A stretch of 64,000 bases of DNA from the NCBI GenBank assembly GCA_947623585.1, contig CANQHA010000009.1:1-64000 (forward strand), given 5' to 3'. Positions 1 through 8,539 of the stretch are shown one piece after another (position 1 is the stretch's first letter; each line of letters opens with the position of its first letter). The DNA comes from an uncultured Clostridia bacterium. Its GTDB lineage: Bacteria; Bacillota; Clostridia; Oscillospirales; Ruminococcaceae. The notes beneath the pieces are model-generated. The model was not told where the DNA came from, did no database searches, and was given only the letters and a program-made list of their open reading frames with translations. The position numbers and the translations under genes are program-made.

Positions 1-63
1 GTCGGCGGTTTTTTCTGTATCCAGCTACCAAGATTATATTTAATTATCTTTATAATGTAAAAC

Positions 64-102
64 AAAAAGGCTATTTTTCCTCATCAGAAAAACGCCTTTT
101 TT
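64..102 (-). terminator. Terminator downstream of tmRNA
   Basis: A long hairpin pairs AAAAAGGC with GCCTTTTT, with an inner TTTTTC/GAAAAA stem. Read on the minus strand it is followed by a T-rich run and lies about 75 nt beyond the tmRNA 3' end. It is probably the terminator of that transcript. It would also work on the plus strand for whatever precedes the window. Confidence 0.6.
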
Positions 103-175
103 GGTAGAGGGTATCACAGCCAAACCGTTATAACAAAGCCGTCTTTGAGATAATAGGGTTTGTCTAATACCCCGT

Positions 176-527
176 TGGTGGAGGCGACGAGAATCGAACT
201 CGTGTCCGAAAACCCTTCCGAAAAACTTTCTACGAGTGTAGCTTATCTTTTAAATTCCCTCGCCAAGCTGTCGGTAAGCAGACCTCTCGGCTCGGTATCC
301 CGAAATACATCACGGCGCTGCGGGAGAAGCACCGCGACGTTCACCACTAAACGACGCCCTTATCCGAGCCGTGGTACTCTCGGACAGGACGGGTCGCTAT
401 TAGGCAGCAGCCAAATTGTAACGATTATTGTCGTTTAATTTTAGAGTTGCGCCATTTTAAAGAGATACGGCGCCGTCTCTACTCGCTTATTCGTCTTCAA
501 GATCCCCGTCGAAACCTTTACGCCCCC
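176..527 (-). ncRNA. ssrA: Transfer-messenger RNA (tmRNA)
   Basis: The RNA rescues stalled ribosomes by acting first as an alanyl-tRNA and then as an mRNA for a degradation tag. The 5' end GGGGGCG pairs with 3' CGCCTCC followed by encoded ACCA, giving a seven-pair acceptor stem with one G-U pair. The T-arm GTTCGATTC is intact. A reading frame from a GCA resume codon at 450-448 to TAA at 402-400 encodes a tag ATLKLNDNNRYNLAAA, ending in the expected LAA-type hydrophobic degron. The exact resume codon is inferred. The length of about 352 nt is normal. Its protein partner smpB lies 1.3 kb away on the same strand. Confidence 0.93.
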
Positions 528-537
528 TTACATCTTT

Positions 538-566
538 ATTATACCTCATTTTTTTGAGAAAATCAA
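538..566 (-). promoter_or_regulatory. Promoter of ssrA
   Basis: On the minus strand TTGATT is followed by a 17-nt spacer and TATAAT. The -10 box lies 10 nt before the mature tmRNA 5' end. This is a sigma-A type promoter by sequence only. Confidence 0.75.
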
Positions 567-603
567 CCGAAATATTTCTGCTCGCTTTTTTGAGCGGCGA
601 TTC

Positions 604-1221
604 TCAGACCTCAAAAAAATTCGGGTCGATCGCCATGCCGCGATAATAGAATTTTTTGTCGCGCTCGCCGATCTCTCTTATCACCTTGCAGGGAACGCCG
701 TATGCGACGACGTTTGCGGGGATATCCTTTGTGACGACGCTGCCCGCGCCTATCACCGAATTATCCCCTATCGAAACGCCGGGCAGAACCGTTACCCCGG
801 CACAAAGCCAGACGTTTTTTCCGATATGCACCGGCAAATTATACTGATACGCCTTTTCGCGGAGCTCCGGCGCTATCGGGTGCGCGGCGGTCGTTATCGT
901 GACGTTCGGGCCTATCATCGTATTGTCGCCGACATATATAAAGGTATCGTCAACGAGCGTCAGGTTGAAATTGGCATAAACGTTCTTTCCGAAGCTGACA
1001 TATCTGCCCGCCCAGTTTGCATGAAGCGGCGGCTCGATGTAACAGCCCTCGCCGATTTTCGCAAACATCTCTTTCAAAAGCTCTGCGCGGCGCTCCTGCT
1101 CGCAGGGGCGGGTAGCGTTGAAATCATAAAGCCGCTCAAGACAGCGAAACTGCTCCTTTAAAATATTCTCGTCGCCGGGAAGATAAAGCCCGCCGCTGTG
1201 CAAAAGATCCATCTCGGACAT
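604..1221 (-). CDS. Sugar O-acetyltransferase (maltose/galactoside acetyltransferase family)
   Basis: The protein would transfer acetyl from acetyl-CoA to the 6-hydroxyl of a sugar or thiogalactoside in the cytoplasm. The 205-residue length matches the LacA/Maa family. The N-terminal Mac domain (about residues 5-58, LYDFNATRP) is followed by a left-handed beta helix of hexapeptide repeats (about 70-185) with VGDNTMIGPNV and IGDNSVIGAGSVV. H114 in TAAHPI is the expected catalytic histidine. The family is certain; the natural sugar cannot be told. It starts 3 nt after the stop of the upstream MmcQ-like gene, so the two are probably co-transcribed. Confidence 0.88.
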   Translation of the reverse strand: MSEMDLLHSGGLYLPGDENILKEQFRCLERLYDFNATRPCEQERRAELLKEMFAKIGEGCYIEPPLHANWAGRYVSFGKNVYANFNLTLVDDTFIYVGDNTMIGPNVTITTAAHPIAPELREKAYQYNLPVHIGKNVWLCAGVTVLPGVSIGDNSVIGAGSVVTKDIPANVVAYGVPCKVIREIGERDKKFYYRGMAIDPNFFEV

Positions 1222-1224
1222 TTT

Positions 1225-1593
1225 TTAACCCTCCGTCATTTCATAGCTTAAACGCAAAAGCCCGATTATCTCATCGGTCGGCACCGTGCCGTCAAGCATC
1301 ACCGTGAGCCAGTGCTCCTTGCTCATGTGGTATGCGGGAAAGAACCCGCCGCGCATCGTCAGCGAGCCTATCAGCCCGGGCTCGCACTTCACGTTCAAAA
1401 CGTCGGTCATATCGTCGCTGTCAAGTCCCAGCTTGCGGCGGCTTATCCGCATTATCAGACCGTACCACTTTTTGCTCTTTTCGTGGCGCAAAACCGCATA
1501 TTCGGGGTCGCTCTGCCAAGGGTGGTCGGGCGACGTGCCGAAATAGTCGCGCGCGTATTCAAATATTTCGTCGCGCTGTGTGCGCATTTTCAT
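1225..1593 (-). CDS. MmcQ/YjbR family protein
   Basis: This is a small protein of about 122 residues with the MmcQ/YjbR (DUF419) fold. Members have a double wing related to DNA-binding proteins, but their role is not established. Diagnostic stretches are the C-terminal SKEHWLTVMLDGTVP and FPAYHMSK, and an N-terminal RDEIFEYARDYFGT. Candidate starts are a GTG at 1596 and an ATG at 1593; the ATG is preferred. It is followed directly by the acetyltransferase gene and likely forms a two-gene operon with it. A DNA-binding function is family inference only. Confidence 0.8.
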   Translation of the reverse strand: MKMRTQRDEIFEYARDYFGTSPDHPWQSDPEYAVLRHEKSKKWYGLIMRISRRKLGLDSDDMTDVLNVKCEPGLIGSLTMRGGFFPAYHMSKEHWLTVMLDGTVPTDEIIGLLRLSYEMTEG

Positions 1594-1680
1594 CACCGCC
1601 GCTTCGACGTTTTTTGAGGGATAGGAAAAGTCCGAGCGCTTTATCGCGCCCTGTTTGAGGGGAGCTTCACATTGCGCCTT

Positions 1681-1770
1681 GGCGAGGGGCGAAGCCCCGG
1701 CGCGCCGCAGGCGCGCCTGCCGCGGCCCGCGGGCCGCGGCGCCCCCCTTCGGGGGCGGGCTTCGCCCCGC
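1681..1770. repeat. Array of five consecutive GC-rich hairpins
   Basis: Five perfect or near-perfect hairpins follow each other almost without spacers: GGGGCGAAGCCCC, GGCGCGCC/GGCGCGCC around GCA, GCCGCGGC/GCCGCGGC, GCCCCCTTCGGGGGC and GGGCTTCGCCC. The array fills the gap between smpB and the MmcQ-like gene. It has the same architecture as the arrays at 8.4, 25.6, 32.2 and 34.7 kb, with largely different stem sequences. No reading frame is supported here. Confidence 0.8.
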
Positions 1771-1845
1771 GATAACGCCGCAAGGTTTAAATTCTCACAA
1801 AAGCGCGGGCGCGAATGCGCAAAGCTCCGACCGCTCGTATGAGCG

Positions 1846-2313
1846 TCAGCGCTGCCGCTCTTTAAGGGTGCGCTCGATGTCTCTCATCGACTGCTTTTTC
1901 GCCATGTCGTCGCGCTTGTCATACAGCTTTTTACCCTTGCAAAGCCCGAGCTCCATTTTAACGCGCGAATCCTTATAATACAGCTTCAGAGGAACGAGCG
2001 TGAGCCCCTCCTGCCTTACCTTGTCGTAAAGCCGCCTTATCTCTTTTTTATGCATCAAAAGCCGCCTGACCCTCCTCGGGTCGCGGTTGAAGATGTTGCC
2101 TTTTTCATAGGGGCTGATGTGCATACCGTTGACGAAGATCTCGCCGTCCTTGATTTCGCACCAACTGTCTTTAAGGTTGACGCCGCCGCAGCGCACCGAT
2201 TTCACCTCGGTGCCGACAAGCTCGATCCCCGCCTCGAACGCTTCGAGAACAAAATAATCGTGCCTCGCCGCGCGGTTTTCTGCGATAACGCGGTTTTGGC
2301 TCTTTTCGGGCAT
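1846..2313 (-). CDS. smpB: SsrA-binding protein SmpB
   Basis: SmpB binds tmRNA and places it in the A site of stalled ribosomes. The protein has the whole family signature: the N-terminal [20 protein letters not shown] beta barrel, [10 protein letters not shown], and the basic C-terminal tail ending [11 protein letters not shown] that reads the mRNA channel. Of two ATGs, the one at 2313 is preferred because the GGGGGG ribosome binding site is about 7 nt from it and only 1-2 nt from the ATG at 2319. The gene has its own promoter. It lies near ssrA on the same strand, which is a common linkage. Confidence 0.95.
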   Translation of the reverse strand: MPEKSQNRVIAENRAARHDYFVLEAFEAGIELVGTEVKSVRCGGVNLKDSWCEIKDGEIFVNGMHISPYEKGNIFNRDPRRVRRLLMHKKEIRRLYDKVRQEGLTLVPLKLYYKDSRVKMELGLCKGKKLYDKRDDMAKKQSMRDIERTLKERQR

Positions 2314-2343
2314 ACTCATTCCCCCCTTTCTTCTCTTCGCATA

Positions 2344-2372
2344 ATTATACTACTCTTTTCTTCGGGTGTCAA
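2344..2372 (-). promoter_or_regulatory. Promoter of smpB
   Basis: The minus strand reads TTGACA, a 17-nt spacer, then TATAAT, about 30 nt before the smpB start. This is a consensus sigma-A promoter. Confidence 0.8.
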
Positions 2373-2411
2373 TCCGAAAGTTACGCCCGAAAGCGCGCTG
2401 TTTCGGTTCGA

Positions 2412-2452
2412 TTTTTGAAAAAGAAAAGGAGCGCCGAATGCAGCGCCCCTTT
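2412..2452 (-). terminator. Terminator of the pseudo-P-type ATPase gene
   Basis: The stem AAAGGnGCGC/GCGCnCCTTT lies 14 nt after the stop codon. It is followed on the minus strand by a T-rich tail. Confidence 0.75.
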
Positions 2453-2465
2453 GAAAATATTTCCG

Positions 2466-5105
2466 TCAGGTTTTTTGCAGCCACTGAACTATCGCCGTTA
2501 TGATAACGAATATCAGAGTATATGCGATAACGACCGAGCCGCTCAGAACGCCGGTGAAAATTCCGATGAGCGAGAACACCACCGAAAGTATCACGCCCAA
2601 AATCGCCGAAAGGAGCTGAATGCCTACGCCGACGACCGAACTGCGCTGAAGCCTTTTTGCGCCTATAAGAAGCATTGCGAGCGACGAGAAGTGACCCGAA
2701 TAAACCATCGGGGTGGACATCTTCTCGATATACGAGGTCTGCTCGTCATATTCGTTGTGGAATCTGAACGGCAGCAGCTTGAACATATTCGGGACTACGC
2801 CGAAAAGCTCCGCTATTCTTGAAATGCTGAGAAGCGAATCGACCGAGCGCAGGATCACCGTTACGTTTTGCTTTTCAAGGTCTCTTAATGATTTTGCGAC
2901 GGTGACCGAAGCCTTGAGCTTCACGACGAATATCATCGCAAGCGAACCGCCTATCGAAAGATATTGCAGGCTCGCGTCGTTCTTTGCATACTGCGCTTCT
3001 TTTTCGGGAGAAGGCAGCCCCTCGATAGAATGGCTCTCCATCAAAGCGCGGTTGCCGAAAAGCACCCTCTTGTTCTGAATCCACCCCAAAAGCCCGAGAC
3101 CGTCCTCGTAAAGATAGCTCTCGACCGGGAAAAGCATCTCGGTCTTGCCCTTTATCATCTTGTAAAACGTCGGTCTGAGAATGCTTTCGGTCTGGCAGCA
3201 AAGAGAAGCAGCATAGATGATGCCGTCCTCGATGGGAGTTTTCTTGGTGGGCTTGATGTTTATTATCTCGACCATGCCGTCGGGGAAAAGATCAATGGCG
3301 TCGATGAGCACCGAGTTTACGTCGGAGAAGCGATCGACCGCCGAATATCCGAGCATTACCGCCGAGGACTGGAGATATTTCTTTGAAGCCTTTGCAAGCG
3401 GAATGTTTGAAACGAGCATCATGCCCGCAGCCGAGCATATCGCATAGGTGCCGGCCGCGCACGAAAAGCCGTAAAGCGCCATTCTTGCCGCGCCGACGAC
3501 AGCGTCGGGGTGAAGAAACGCCGAAATAACGCCGACTATAAGAGATATCGCGGTTATTACCGGAACATAGTAGCGGCAGAACGAATCGGTCATGTCGGCC
3601 GAATAGCTGCTCTTGATGAAATCGCTGACGAACTCGGTTTTGCGAGAGGTGGCAAGCGACGGAAAATCGGTTAAGGCGCCCTTTGTGAATTTCCCCGCGA
3701 CGTCCTCGTCGTCAATATGCATAACGCCGTATTTTGAATAGCCGCCCGAAACATAGCGGAAATTGCGCTCGGTCCGAGAAACGATAAGAAGTTTTCCAAT
3801 GGTGTTTATCAAAAGCCCGATGATCGAAATGCTTATATAAAGGTTGACCATTGAAAGCTGAACCATCTCGGTGTCGGTCAGAAGCGCGATGCCCGCGCCC
3901 ACGCTTAAAACAGCAGATACCGCCGCCAAGCTGTCGCTGTCGGCCTTTAAGGTAAAGAACTTTTTTAGCCCGACCGCGATGACCGTCGGCGAAACGAAGC
4001 AGGCGGCAAGCCCCAAAACGGCGTTCATGAAGATGTAAGGCATACCCTGATTTTCGGTCTTTGAGAGAAACGCTATCAGCGGAAGCCCCAGATCGTTTGC
4101 AAACGAGATGTAAATCGAAACTATCGAGGTTATCAGCAAAACGCAGAGGCGGACCACAAAGCTCGCTTTGAGCGACGAGATGTTGCCCGCCATTTCCCTC
4201 GCCTGCTCGAAGCCGGTGAAGTCGGCGACGTCGTCTTTTTTAGCGGTCTCATCCGAATCCTCGGAGTTGATGACGAACTGCTTGACCCTTTCGCGGCGCT
4301 TTGCGTTGAGATATTGCAGGCGCTCCTCCTCGGTGGCGTTTTCGTCAAGCCCGATCTCGGTGTTCGGAAGAATTTTTGAATCTATGTCGAGGTCGATATC
4401 GTCGATAGAGGCGCGATTTACCGGCGGCACCTTCGATTCGCGGCGTTTGGGAGCTCCGCGCTCTTTTTTCAGCTTTAAAAGCCCCTCCATTATCGCGGTG
4501 TTCGAGCCGTTCTCGTGAATGGGTCTAACCGGCTGCTCGGCCCTGCGAACGCTCTCCTCGACGGGTCTTATGCGGGGCTGCTTTTCGGTCTCGTCCGATG
4601 GCTGCTCCTCGACCCCCTCGAGCACCCGCTCGATAACGTCGGTGCCCTGCTCGGTGCGCTTTGCAAGCCTTAAACCCGCTTCGGCGGCGGCCTCGGGCTC
4701 TTTTTCCTCTTCGTTCAAAGAAGCGGACAGCTTTGAGAAAATTATCTGAGTGTCGCTTATATCGCCGCTGTCATGCTCGGGCGCGGGAATATTTTCTATC
4801 ACCGGCTCGGGCTCGGGCTCGGCGGAAAAAGAGGGCTGCTCCGGCTCATAGCTTTCGCCGAGATGCTCGCTCTCGGGCTCCTCGTCGGGCGGGTTGAAGG
4901 CATAGCTGTTGTCGCCTATTTCAAGAACGTCCTCGATTATCTCGGTCTTAGGGCCGCGAGAGGCGGGCTTGGTCTTTTCGTCGTGATGACCCAGACTGTT
5001 TATGATAGCGTCAAGATCCAAAGCGTCGCTGCTCCTGCGCCTTGGCGCCGTTTTTCCGGAGTATTCCTTTATGATATCGTCAACCGATAGATTCTTGTCA
5101 GCCAT
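2466..5105 (-). CDS. Degenerate P-type ATPase-like membrane protein with acidic disordered N-terminus
   Basis: The 879-residue protein has an acidic, proline-rich, probably disordered cytoplasmic region (1-300) and about eight membrane helices (roughly 316-336, 356-380, 395-445, 511-567, 808-876). The membrane core has the layout of a heavy-metal P-type ATPase: IPLAKASKKYLQSS (568-581) resembles the segment before the phosphorylation site, and VLFGNRALME (681-690) resembles the nucleotide-domain VLVGNRxLM motif. The catalytic DKTGT is replaced by DAIDLFPDG (602-610), no TGE actuator motif is visible, and no GDGxND was found. It therefore should not pump by the normal cycle. A scaffold or regulatory role is inference. 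It follows rlmB by 17 nt and is probably co-transcribed with it. Confidence 0.7.
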   Translation of the reverse strand: MADKNLSVDDIIKEYSGKTAPRRRSSDALDLDAIINSLGHHDEKTKPASRGPKTEIIEDVLEIGDNSYAFNPPDEEPESEHLGESYEPEQPSFSAEPEPEPVIENIPAPEHDSGDISDTQIIFSKLSASLNEEEKEPEAAAEAGLRLAKRTEQGTDVIERVLEGVEEQPSDETEKQPRIRPVEESVRRAEQPVRPIHENGSNTAIMEGLLKLKKERGAPKRRESKVPPVNRASIDDIDLDIDSKILPNTEIGLDENATEEERLQYLNAKRRERVKQFVINSEDSDETAKKDDVADFTGFEQAREMAGNISSLKASFVVRLCVLLITSIVSIYISFANDLGLPLIAFLSKTENQGMPYIFMNAVLGLAACFVSPTVIAVGLKKFFTLKADSDSLAAVSAVLSVGAGIALLTDTEMVQLSMVNLYISISIIGLLINTIGKLLIVSRTERNFRYVSGGYSKYGVMHIDDEDVAGKFTKGALTDFPSLATSRKTEFVSDFIKSSYSADMTDSFCRYYVPVITAISLIVGVISAFLHPDAVVGAARMALYGFSCAAGTYAICSAAGMMLVSNIPLAKASKKYLQSSAVMLGYSAVDRFSDVNSVLIDAIDLFPDGMVEIINIKPTKKTPIEDGIIYAASLCCQTESILRPTFYKMIKGKTEMLFPVESYLYEDGLGLLGWIQNKRVLFGNRALMESHSIEGLPSPEKEAQYAKNDASLQYLSIGGSLAMIFVVKLKASVTVAKSLRDLEKQNVTVILRSVDSLLSISRIAELFGVVPNMFKLLPFRFHNEYDEQTSYIEKMSTPMVYSGHFSSLAMLLIGAKRLQRSSVVGVGIQLLSAILGVILSVVFSLIGIFTGVLSGSVVIAYTLIFVIITAIVQWLQKT

Positions 5106-5122
5106 AATCGTCCTCCAGTTTT

Positions 5123-5902
5123 TTATATGCCGCTGACAGCGCTCCGCTGCCTCAATGCCTCATACATGAATATTCCTGCCGCAACGGAAGCGTTGAGCGA
5201 GGTTATTTTTCCTTTCAGCGGAAGCCTCAGCATGAAATCGCACTTTGAAGCCACCAGCTTGCCGACGCCGAAGCCCTCGGAGCCGATGACTATCGCCGCG
5301 GGGCCGGTAAGATCGGTTTTTGTGTAATCCTCCCCCGAAGCGTCGGTGCCGTAGATCCACACGCCGGCTTTTTTAAGCTCGTCGAGCGCCGAAGAGATAT
5401 TCGATACCCTTGCGACCGGCACCCAGCTCGCCGCCCCCGCGGAGGTTTTGAAAACGGTGCCGTTCAAAGAAGCCGACCGTCTTTTCGGAATTATAACGCC
5501 GTGCGCACCCGCACATTCGGCGGTCCTTATTATCGCGCCGAGGTTGTGAGGGTCCTCGATCTCGTCGCAGACGATGACGAGCGGACGCTCGTTCTTTTTT
5601 GCGGCGGCTTCAAGTATGTCGCCTATCGAGACGTATTCGGCGCAGGCCCCCGAGGCGACTACACCCTGATGAGAAGCGCCACCCGAAAGCTCGTCCAGCT
5701 TCTGACGGCTGACCTGCTTTATTACAGCGCCCTGCTCGCGCGCAAGTTTTTGAATAAGTCCCAAAGAACCGCCCTCGCCGCAAATATATACGCAGTCGAT
5801 CGGCCGCGAAGCCTTCAGCGCTTCAAGCACCGGATTGCGCCCTATTATCAGACCGTCGGCGATTTTTTCCGAGCGGGGTTTGTCAAGTGGTTTTCTGTCC
5901 AT
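5123..5902 (-). CDS. rlmB: 23S rRNA 2'-O-methyltransferase RlmB/TrmH family
   Basis: The enzyme belongs to the SPOUT TrmH family and would 2'-O-methylate a guanosine in 23S rRNA using S-adenosylmethionine. The N-terminal substrate-binding domain contains GRNPVLEALK. The C-terminal knot domain contains DEIEDPHNLGAIIRTAECAG, IVIGSEGFGV and LPLKGKITSLNASVAAGI, the three standard motifs. The start at 5902 (MDRKPL) is chosen over the longer frame because GGGAGAG lies about 5 nt upstream. The length of 259 residues is typical. An exact target of G2251 is assigned by family only. Confidence 0.88.
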   Translation of the reverse strand: MDRKPLDKPRSEKIADGLIIGRNPVLEALKASRPIDCVYICGEGGSLGLIQKLAREQGAVIKQVSRQKLDELSGGASHQGVVASGACAEYVSIGDILEAAAKKNERPLVIVCDEIEDPHNLGAIIRTAECAGAHGVIIPKRRSASLNGTVFKTSAGAASWVPVARVSNISSALDELKKAGVWIYGTDASGEDYTKTDLTGPAAIVIGSEGFGVGKLVASKCDFMLRLPLKGKITSLNASVAAGIFMYEALRQRSAVSGI

Positions 5903-6004
5903 GAACTCTCCCGATAAAATAAACAAATTTATACAGATACTATTATAACACAGACTTTCCGATTTGAAAAGACTTTTTTTCGGGAAAACACGACAAAATA
6001 TATG

Positions 6005-6277
6005 TTAAATTTTTGTGAAAAGAATCAACAGCACCGCCAAAGCGCAAAGCGAGATCAAAAGACTTGCCGCCAAAACCGCCGCCAAGGGTCTTAAATCGCG
6101 GGGGATCTTCTTTCGGGGAGCGGGTTCGAGACTGCCGAGATATTCCTCGGCAAGGCGCGAACAGTCGCTTTCGCCCGGAAGCGGACGGTCGGGCCGAAGA
6201 TATAAGACCGCCCGCTCGAAATAATCGCTCGAGGGGCTTTTTATCTCGACGATCCTTTTGGTAACTCCCTTTAACAT
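6005..6277 (-). CDS. Small membrane protein of unknown function
   Basis: The 90-residue protein has a hydrophilic N-terminus (1-65, with RIVEIKSPSSDYFERAVLYLRP) and one C-terminal membrane helix (about 66-87). It would be a tail-anchored cytoplasmic-facing protein. The start is supported by GGAGAG about 6 nt upstream. I do not recognise a characterised family. The domain resembles small proteins found near division or cell-envelope genes of Clostridia, but nothing in the context supports a role. Confidence 0.6.
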   Translation of the reverse strand: MLKGVTKRIVEIKSPSSDYFERAVLYLRPDRPLPGESDCSRLAEEYLGSLEPAPRKKIPRDLRPLAAVLAASLLISLCALAVLLILFTKI

Positions 6278-6353
6278 TTAAGCTCTCCTTTTCCTGTTTT
6301 TTCTTATCTGATTATGTCCACAGAAAAAGGCTTGTATACATTCTGTATAGACG

Positions 6354-6480
6354 TTTTTCAACATCGGTGTTGGTAACTGTGTTGAAAGTGTTGAAAACTT
6401 TTTTCAAAATCGGGGTTTTGTGTTGAAAACACAGTTGAAAAGTTGGAAAACCCGCGCCTTTTCGCGGATTTGGTTTCAAC
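6354..6480. repeat. Cluster of GTTGAAA(A) motifs, both orientations
   Basis: The gap of about 450 bp between 6277 and 6729 holds no gene. It contains at least six GTTGAAA or TTTCAAC motifs within 127 bp, for example TGTTGAAAAC at 6421 and 6389, and a palindrome GTGTTGAAAACAC. A TGTCCACAG stretch lies just upstream (6315). Such runs resemble protein-binding arrays such as those near dnaA, but there is no dnaA here. Confidence 0.55.
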
Positions 6481-6543
6481 GCCGTTAAAAAATCGGTTAT
6501 ACTTTCGGTAAAAAAACTTTATTCAGCAATTTTCGGCAAAAGT

Positions 6544-6597
6544 CAAAAAATCACGCCTTTTCGCGCATGAAAGTCTCCGCGAAAAAAGGCGTTTTTC
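6544..6597 (-). terminator. Strong bidirectional terminator
   Basis: CGCCTTTTCGCG pairs with CGCGAAAAAAGGCG around an 11-12-nt loop, flanked by A and T runs on both sides. It would end the DUF6062 transcript about 135 nt after the stop codon. Confidence 0.75.
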
Positions 6598-6728
6598 AAA
6601 ATTATCGGAAAGGCGCAGGCTTCGTCCCGAACATTTTTTCGCAGGTCGAAAATCCGTCGGTTTAATGCCCGGGGCGAAAGCATAAGTACAAAAATCGGGA
6701 CGCTTATTCACAAAATGAATAAAAACTC

Positions 6729-7418
6729 TCAGTCGGGTCGGCGGCCGGTCAAAAAAAGCACCGAGCGCTCGACGGAATCGCGGGAGTTGCCCCAGTCGGC
6801 GTTCTCGCCGTTGTTGCGGTAATCGAACATCGAGCAAAAATGAGAGACGTCGCCGTAAAGAACGTCGAGCTGCTTTGAGGCGAGCGAAATGCAGTCGTCG
6901 CGGAAATCGGCCGCGGTGCGCTTGTCAAGCCCGGCCTCGGACATATTGCAAAGCGATTCGCAGTGAGGCAGGCAGATATATTCCTGCTCCTTAAAAAGCT
7001 GACGGAATTCGGAAGAGGTTTTGTAAAGCTCGAAAACGGTGACCATCAGGCGCTCCATCGCCCAATCGACCTTTGAGCAGACAAAGCAGTTAGAGTTGTT
7101 TTTTTCGAGCGACTTGACCTTTTTGCGGTCGCCGAAAAACGACGGCTTTGAAAATATCTCTTTTCTCAGAGTATCAAGGCGGGTCTGGAGCATCAGCGCC
7201 AAAGAGAGGCGGTTTTTCTGCTTGAGCATTTGGTCGAAGTGGGTCTTGCAGAAGCCGAGGCGGTTGGTCTCGATCCTGACGTCGGGCTCCATCATCGCCG
7301 CGCCCATTATGTATTCGGTGGTGCGCTTTTCGAGCATATCCCTCATGCGGCATATGGGGCAGCCATCCTTGGGCTCGAAAATTTCGTTTACGGGTATCGT
7401 GAGTATGCTTTCTCTCAT
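6729..7418 (-). CDS. DUF6062 family protein
   Basis: The protein of 229 residues matches the DUF6062 family of Clostridia in its hallmark N-terminus (IPVNEIFEPKDGCPICRMRDMLEKR, then GAAMMEPDVRIETNRLGFC). Paired cysteines (CPICR, C-x-FCKTHF, NCFVCSKVDW, CLPHCESLC) suggest two metal-binding sites. No function is known. The start at 7418 is set by a GGAGGAG site 7 nt upstream; the longer frame to 7457 lacks one. The gene is monocistronic and ends before a strong terminator. Confidence 0.82.
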   Translation of the reverse strand: MRESILTIPVNEIFEPKDGCPICRMRDMLEKRTTEYIMGAAMMEPDVRIETNRLGFCKTHFDQMLKQKNRLSLALMLQTRLDTLRKEIFSKPSFFGDRKKVKSLEKNNSNCFVCSKVDWAMERLMVTVFELYKTSSEFRQLFKEQEYICLPHCESLCNMSEAGLDKRTAADFRDDCISLASKQLDVLYGDVSHFCSMFDYRNNGENADWGNSRDSVERSVLFLTGRRPD

Positions 7419-7536
7419 TTTTATCTCCTCCGTGGATAGTTTGGAAGTGAACGGCAAGAAATACCGCCTATCTTTTGTAAACGGCTTGACCGAAAACTTT
7501 TAATTTTTCCTCGTTCTCTTCCTCTAAATATCTGCC

Positions 7537-7565
7537 TTGAAAAATTTTCACATTTGTATTATAAT
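7537..7565 (+). promoter_or_regulatory. Promoter of the OGG1-like gene
   Basis: TTGAAA, a 17-nt spacer and TATAAT lie 37 nt before the start codon. Confidence 0.7.
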
Positions 7566-7602
7566 ATATTTTCAAAGCAATTACAAGCCTTTGGGGGAAG
7601 TT

Positions 7603-8403
7603 ATGAAATACGAAATTTCGGGAAACGATATCATCTTATATGAGGACGACCTCGCCTTGGACGACGTTTTGGATACCGGTCAGGCTTTCAGATGGGACAG
7701 GATCGGCGAGAACGCCTATTTCGGCTATTCGCTCGACTGCCCGCTCGAGATCTCGGGCTCGGACGGAAAATTCGTTCTCAAAAACACCGACGAGGAGGTC
7801 TTTCTCAAAGTCTGGGCGCCCTATTTCGACCTTGAGACCGACTACTCGGCTCTGAGAAAAATCTATTCAAAGGACGCCGCGCTTTCGGCCGCCTGCGAAT
7901 TCTCACGCGGGATAAGGCTTCTCAGACAGGACAGCTGGGAAGCGCTCGTCTGCTTTATTTTCTCCTCGAACAACAACATTACAAGGATCAAGGGCATCGT
8001 CGCAAGGCTCGCCGAGCACTACGGAAAATTCCCCTCGCCCGAGCAGCTTGCCGCCGAGACCGAGGAAAGCCTCGGATTTCTGCGCTCGGGATTTCGGGCA
8101 AAATATGTTCTTGACGCTGCGAAAAAGGTCGCCTCGGGAGAAACCGACCTCAAAAAGATCGCCGAGATGCCCTATGAAAGCGCTAAGGCCGAGCTGATGA
8201 AAATTAAGGGCGTTGGCCCGAAAGTCGCCGACTGCGTTTTGCTAAGCGGAATGTATAAGACCGAGGCGTTCCCGCTCGACGTTTGGATGAAGCGGGTCAT
8301 GGAGGAATACTATAAAGACGGGCTGCCGGAGGAGTTCTACGGCACAAGAGGGATAGCGCAGCTCTATCTCTTTAACTACATAAGAAAACGCCCGAAGCAG
8401 TAA
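7603..8403 (+). CDS. ogg: 8-oxoguanine DNA glycosylase (OGG1 type)
   Basis: The enzyme would excise 8-oxoguanine opposite cytosine in base excision repair. The N-terminal TBP-like OGG domain (1-110) contains DTGQAFRW. The helix-hairpin-helix GPD domain contains IKGVGPKVADCVLLSG and FPLDVWMKR. K207 is the expected Schiff-base lysine and D226 the conserved aspartate. The length of 266 residues is typical for bacterial OGG1 homologues. The start at 7603 is chosen because GGGGGAAG lies 5 nt upstream; the longer frame would begin inside the promoter. The stop codon is followed at once by a GC hairpin array. Confidence 0.93.
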   Translation: MKYEISGNDIILYEDDLALDDVLDTGQAFRWDRIGENAYFGYSLDCPLEISGSDGKFVLKNTDEEVFLKVWAPYFDLETDYSALRKIYSKDAALSAACEFSRGIRLLRQDSWEALVCFIFSSNNNITRIKGIVARLAEHYGKFPSPEQLAAETEESLGFLRSGFRAKYVLDAAKKVASGETDLKKIAEMPYESAKAELMKIKGVGPKVADCVLLSGMYKTEAFPLDVWMKRVMEEYYKDGLPEEFYGTRGIAQLYLFNYIRKRPKQ

Positions 8404-8413
8404 GGGTCGGAGT

Positions 8414-8504
8414 GCGGCGGCGCAGCCGCCCGAGGCGCGAAGCGCCTCGGGGCCCCGCGCGGAGCGCGGGACCTCCCGCCCTTCGGGCGGGAGGGCTGCG
8501 CCCC
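8414..8504. repeat. Array of five GC-rich hairpins
   Basis: Consecutive hairpins fill the gap between ogg and tmcAL: GGCGGCGCAGCCGCC, CGAGGCGCGAAGCGCCTCG, CCCGCGCGGAGCGCGGG, CTCCCGCCCTTCGGGCGGGAG and GGGCTGCGCCC. Stem sequences differ from the other arrays, but spacing and loop style (GAAG, GGA, TTCG) are the same. Confidence 0.8.
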
Positions 8505-8539
8505 AAACGAAGCGCCGCTCGCGCAAAAAGGAGGAGCTT

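Noticed and set aside
6315..6480. Replication origin
   Set aside because: No exact DnaA boxes, no dnaA or dnaN nearby, and no AT-rich unwinding element; only the motif cluster is reported.
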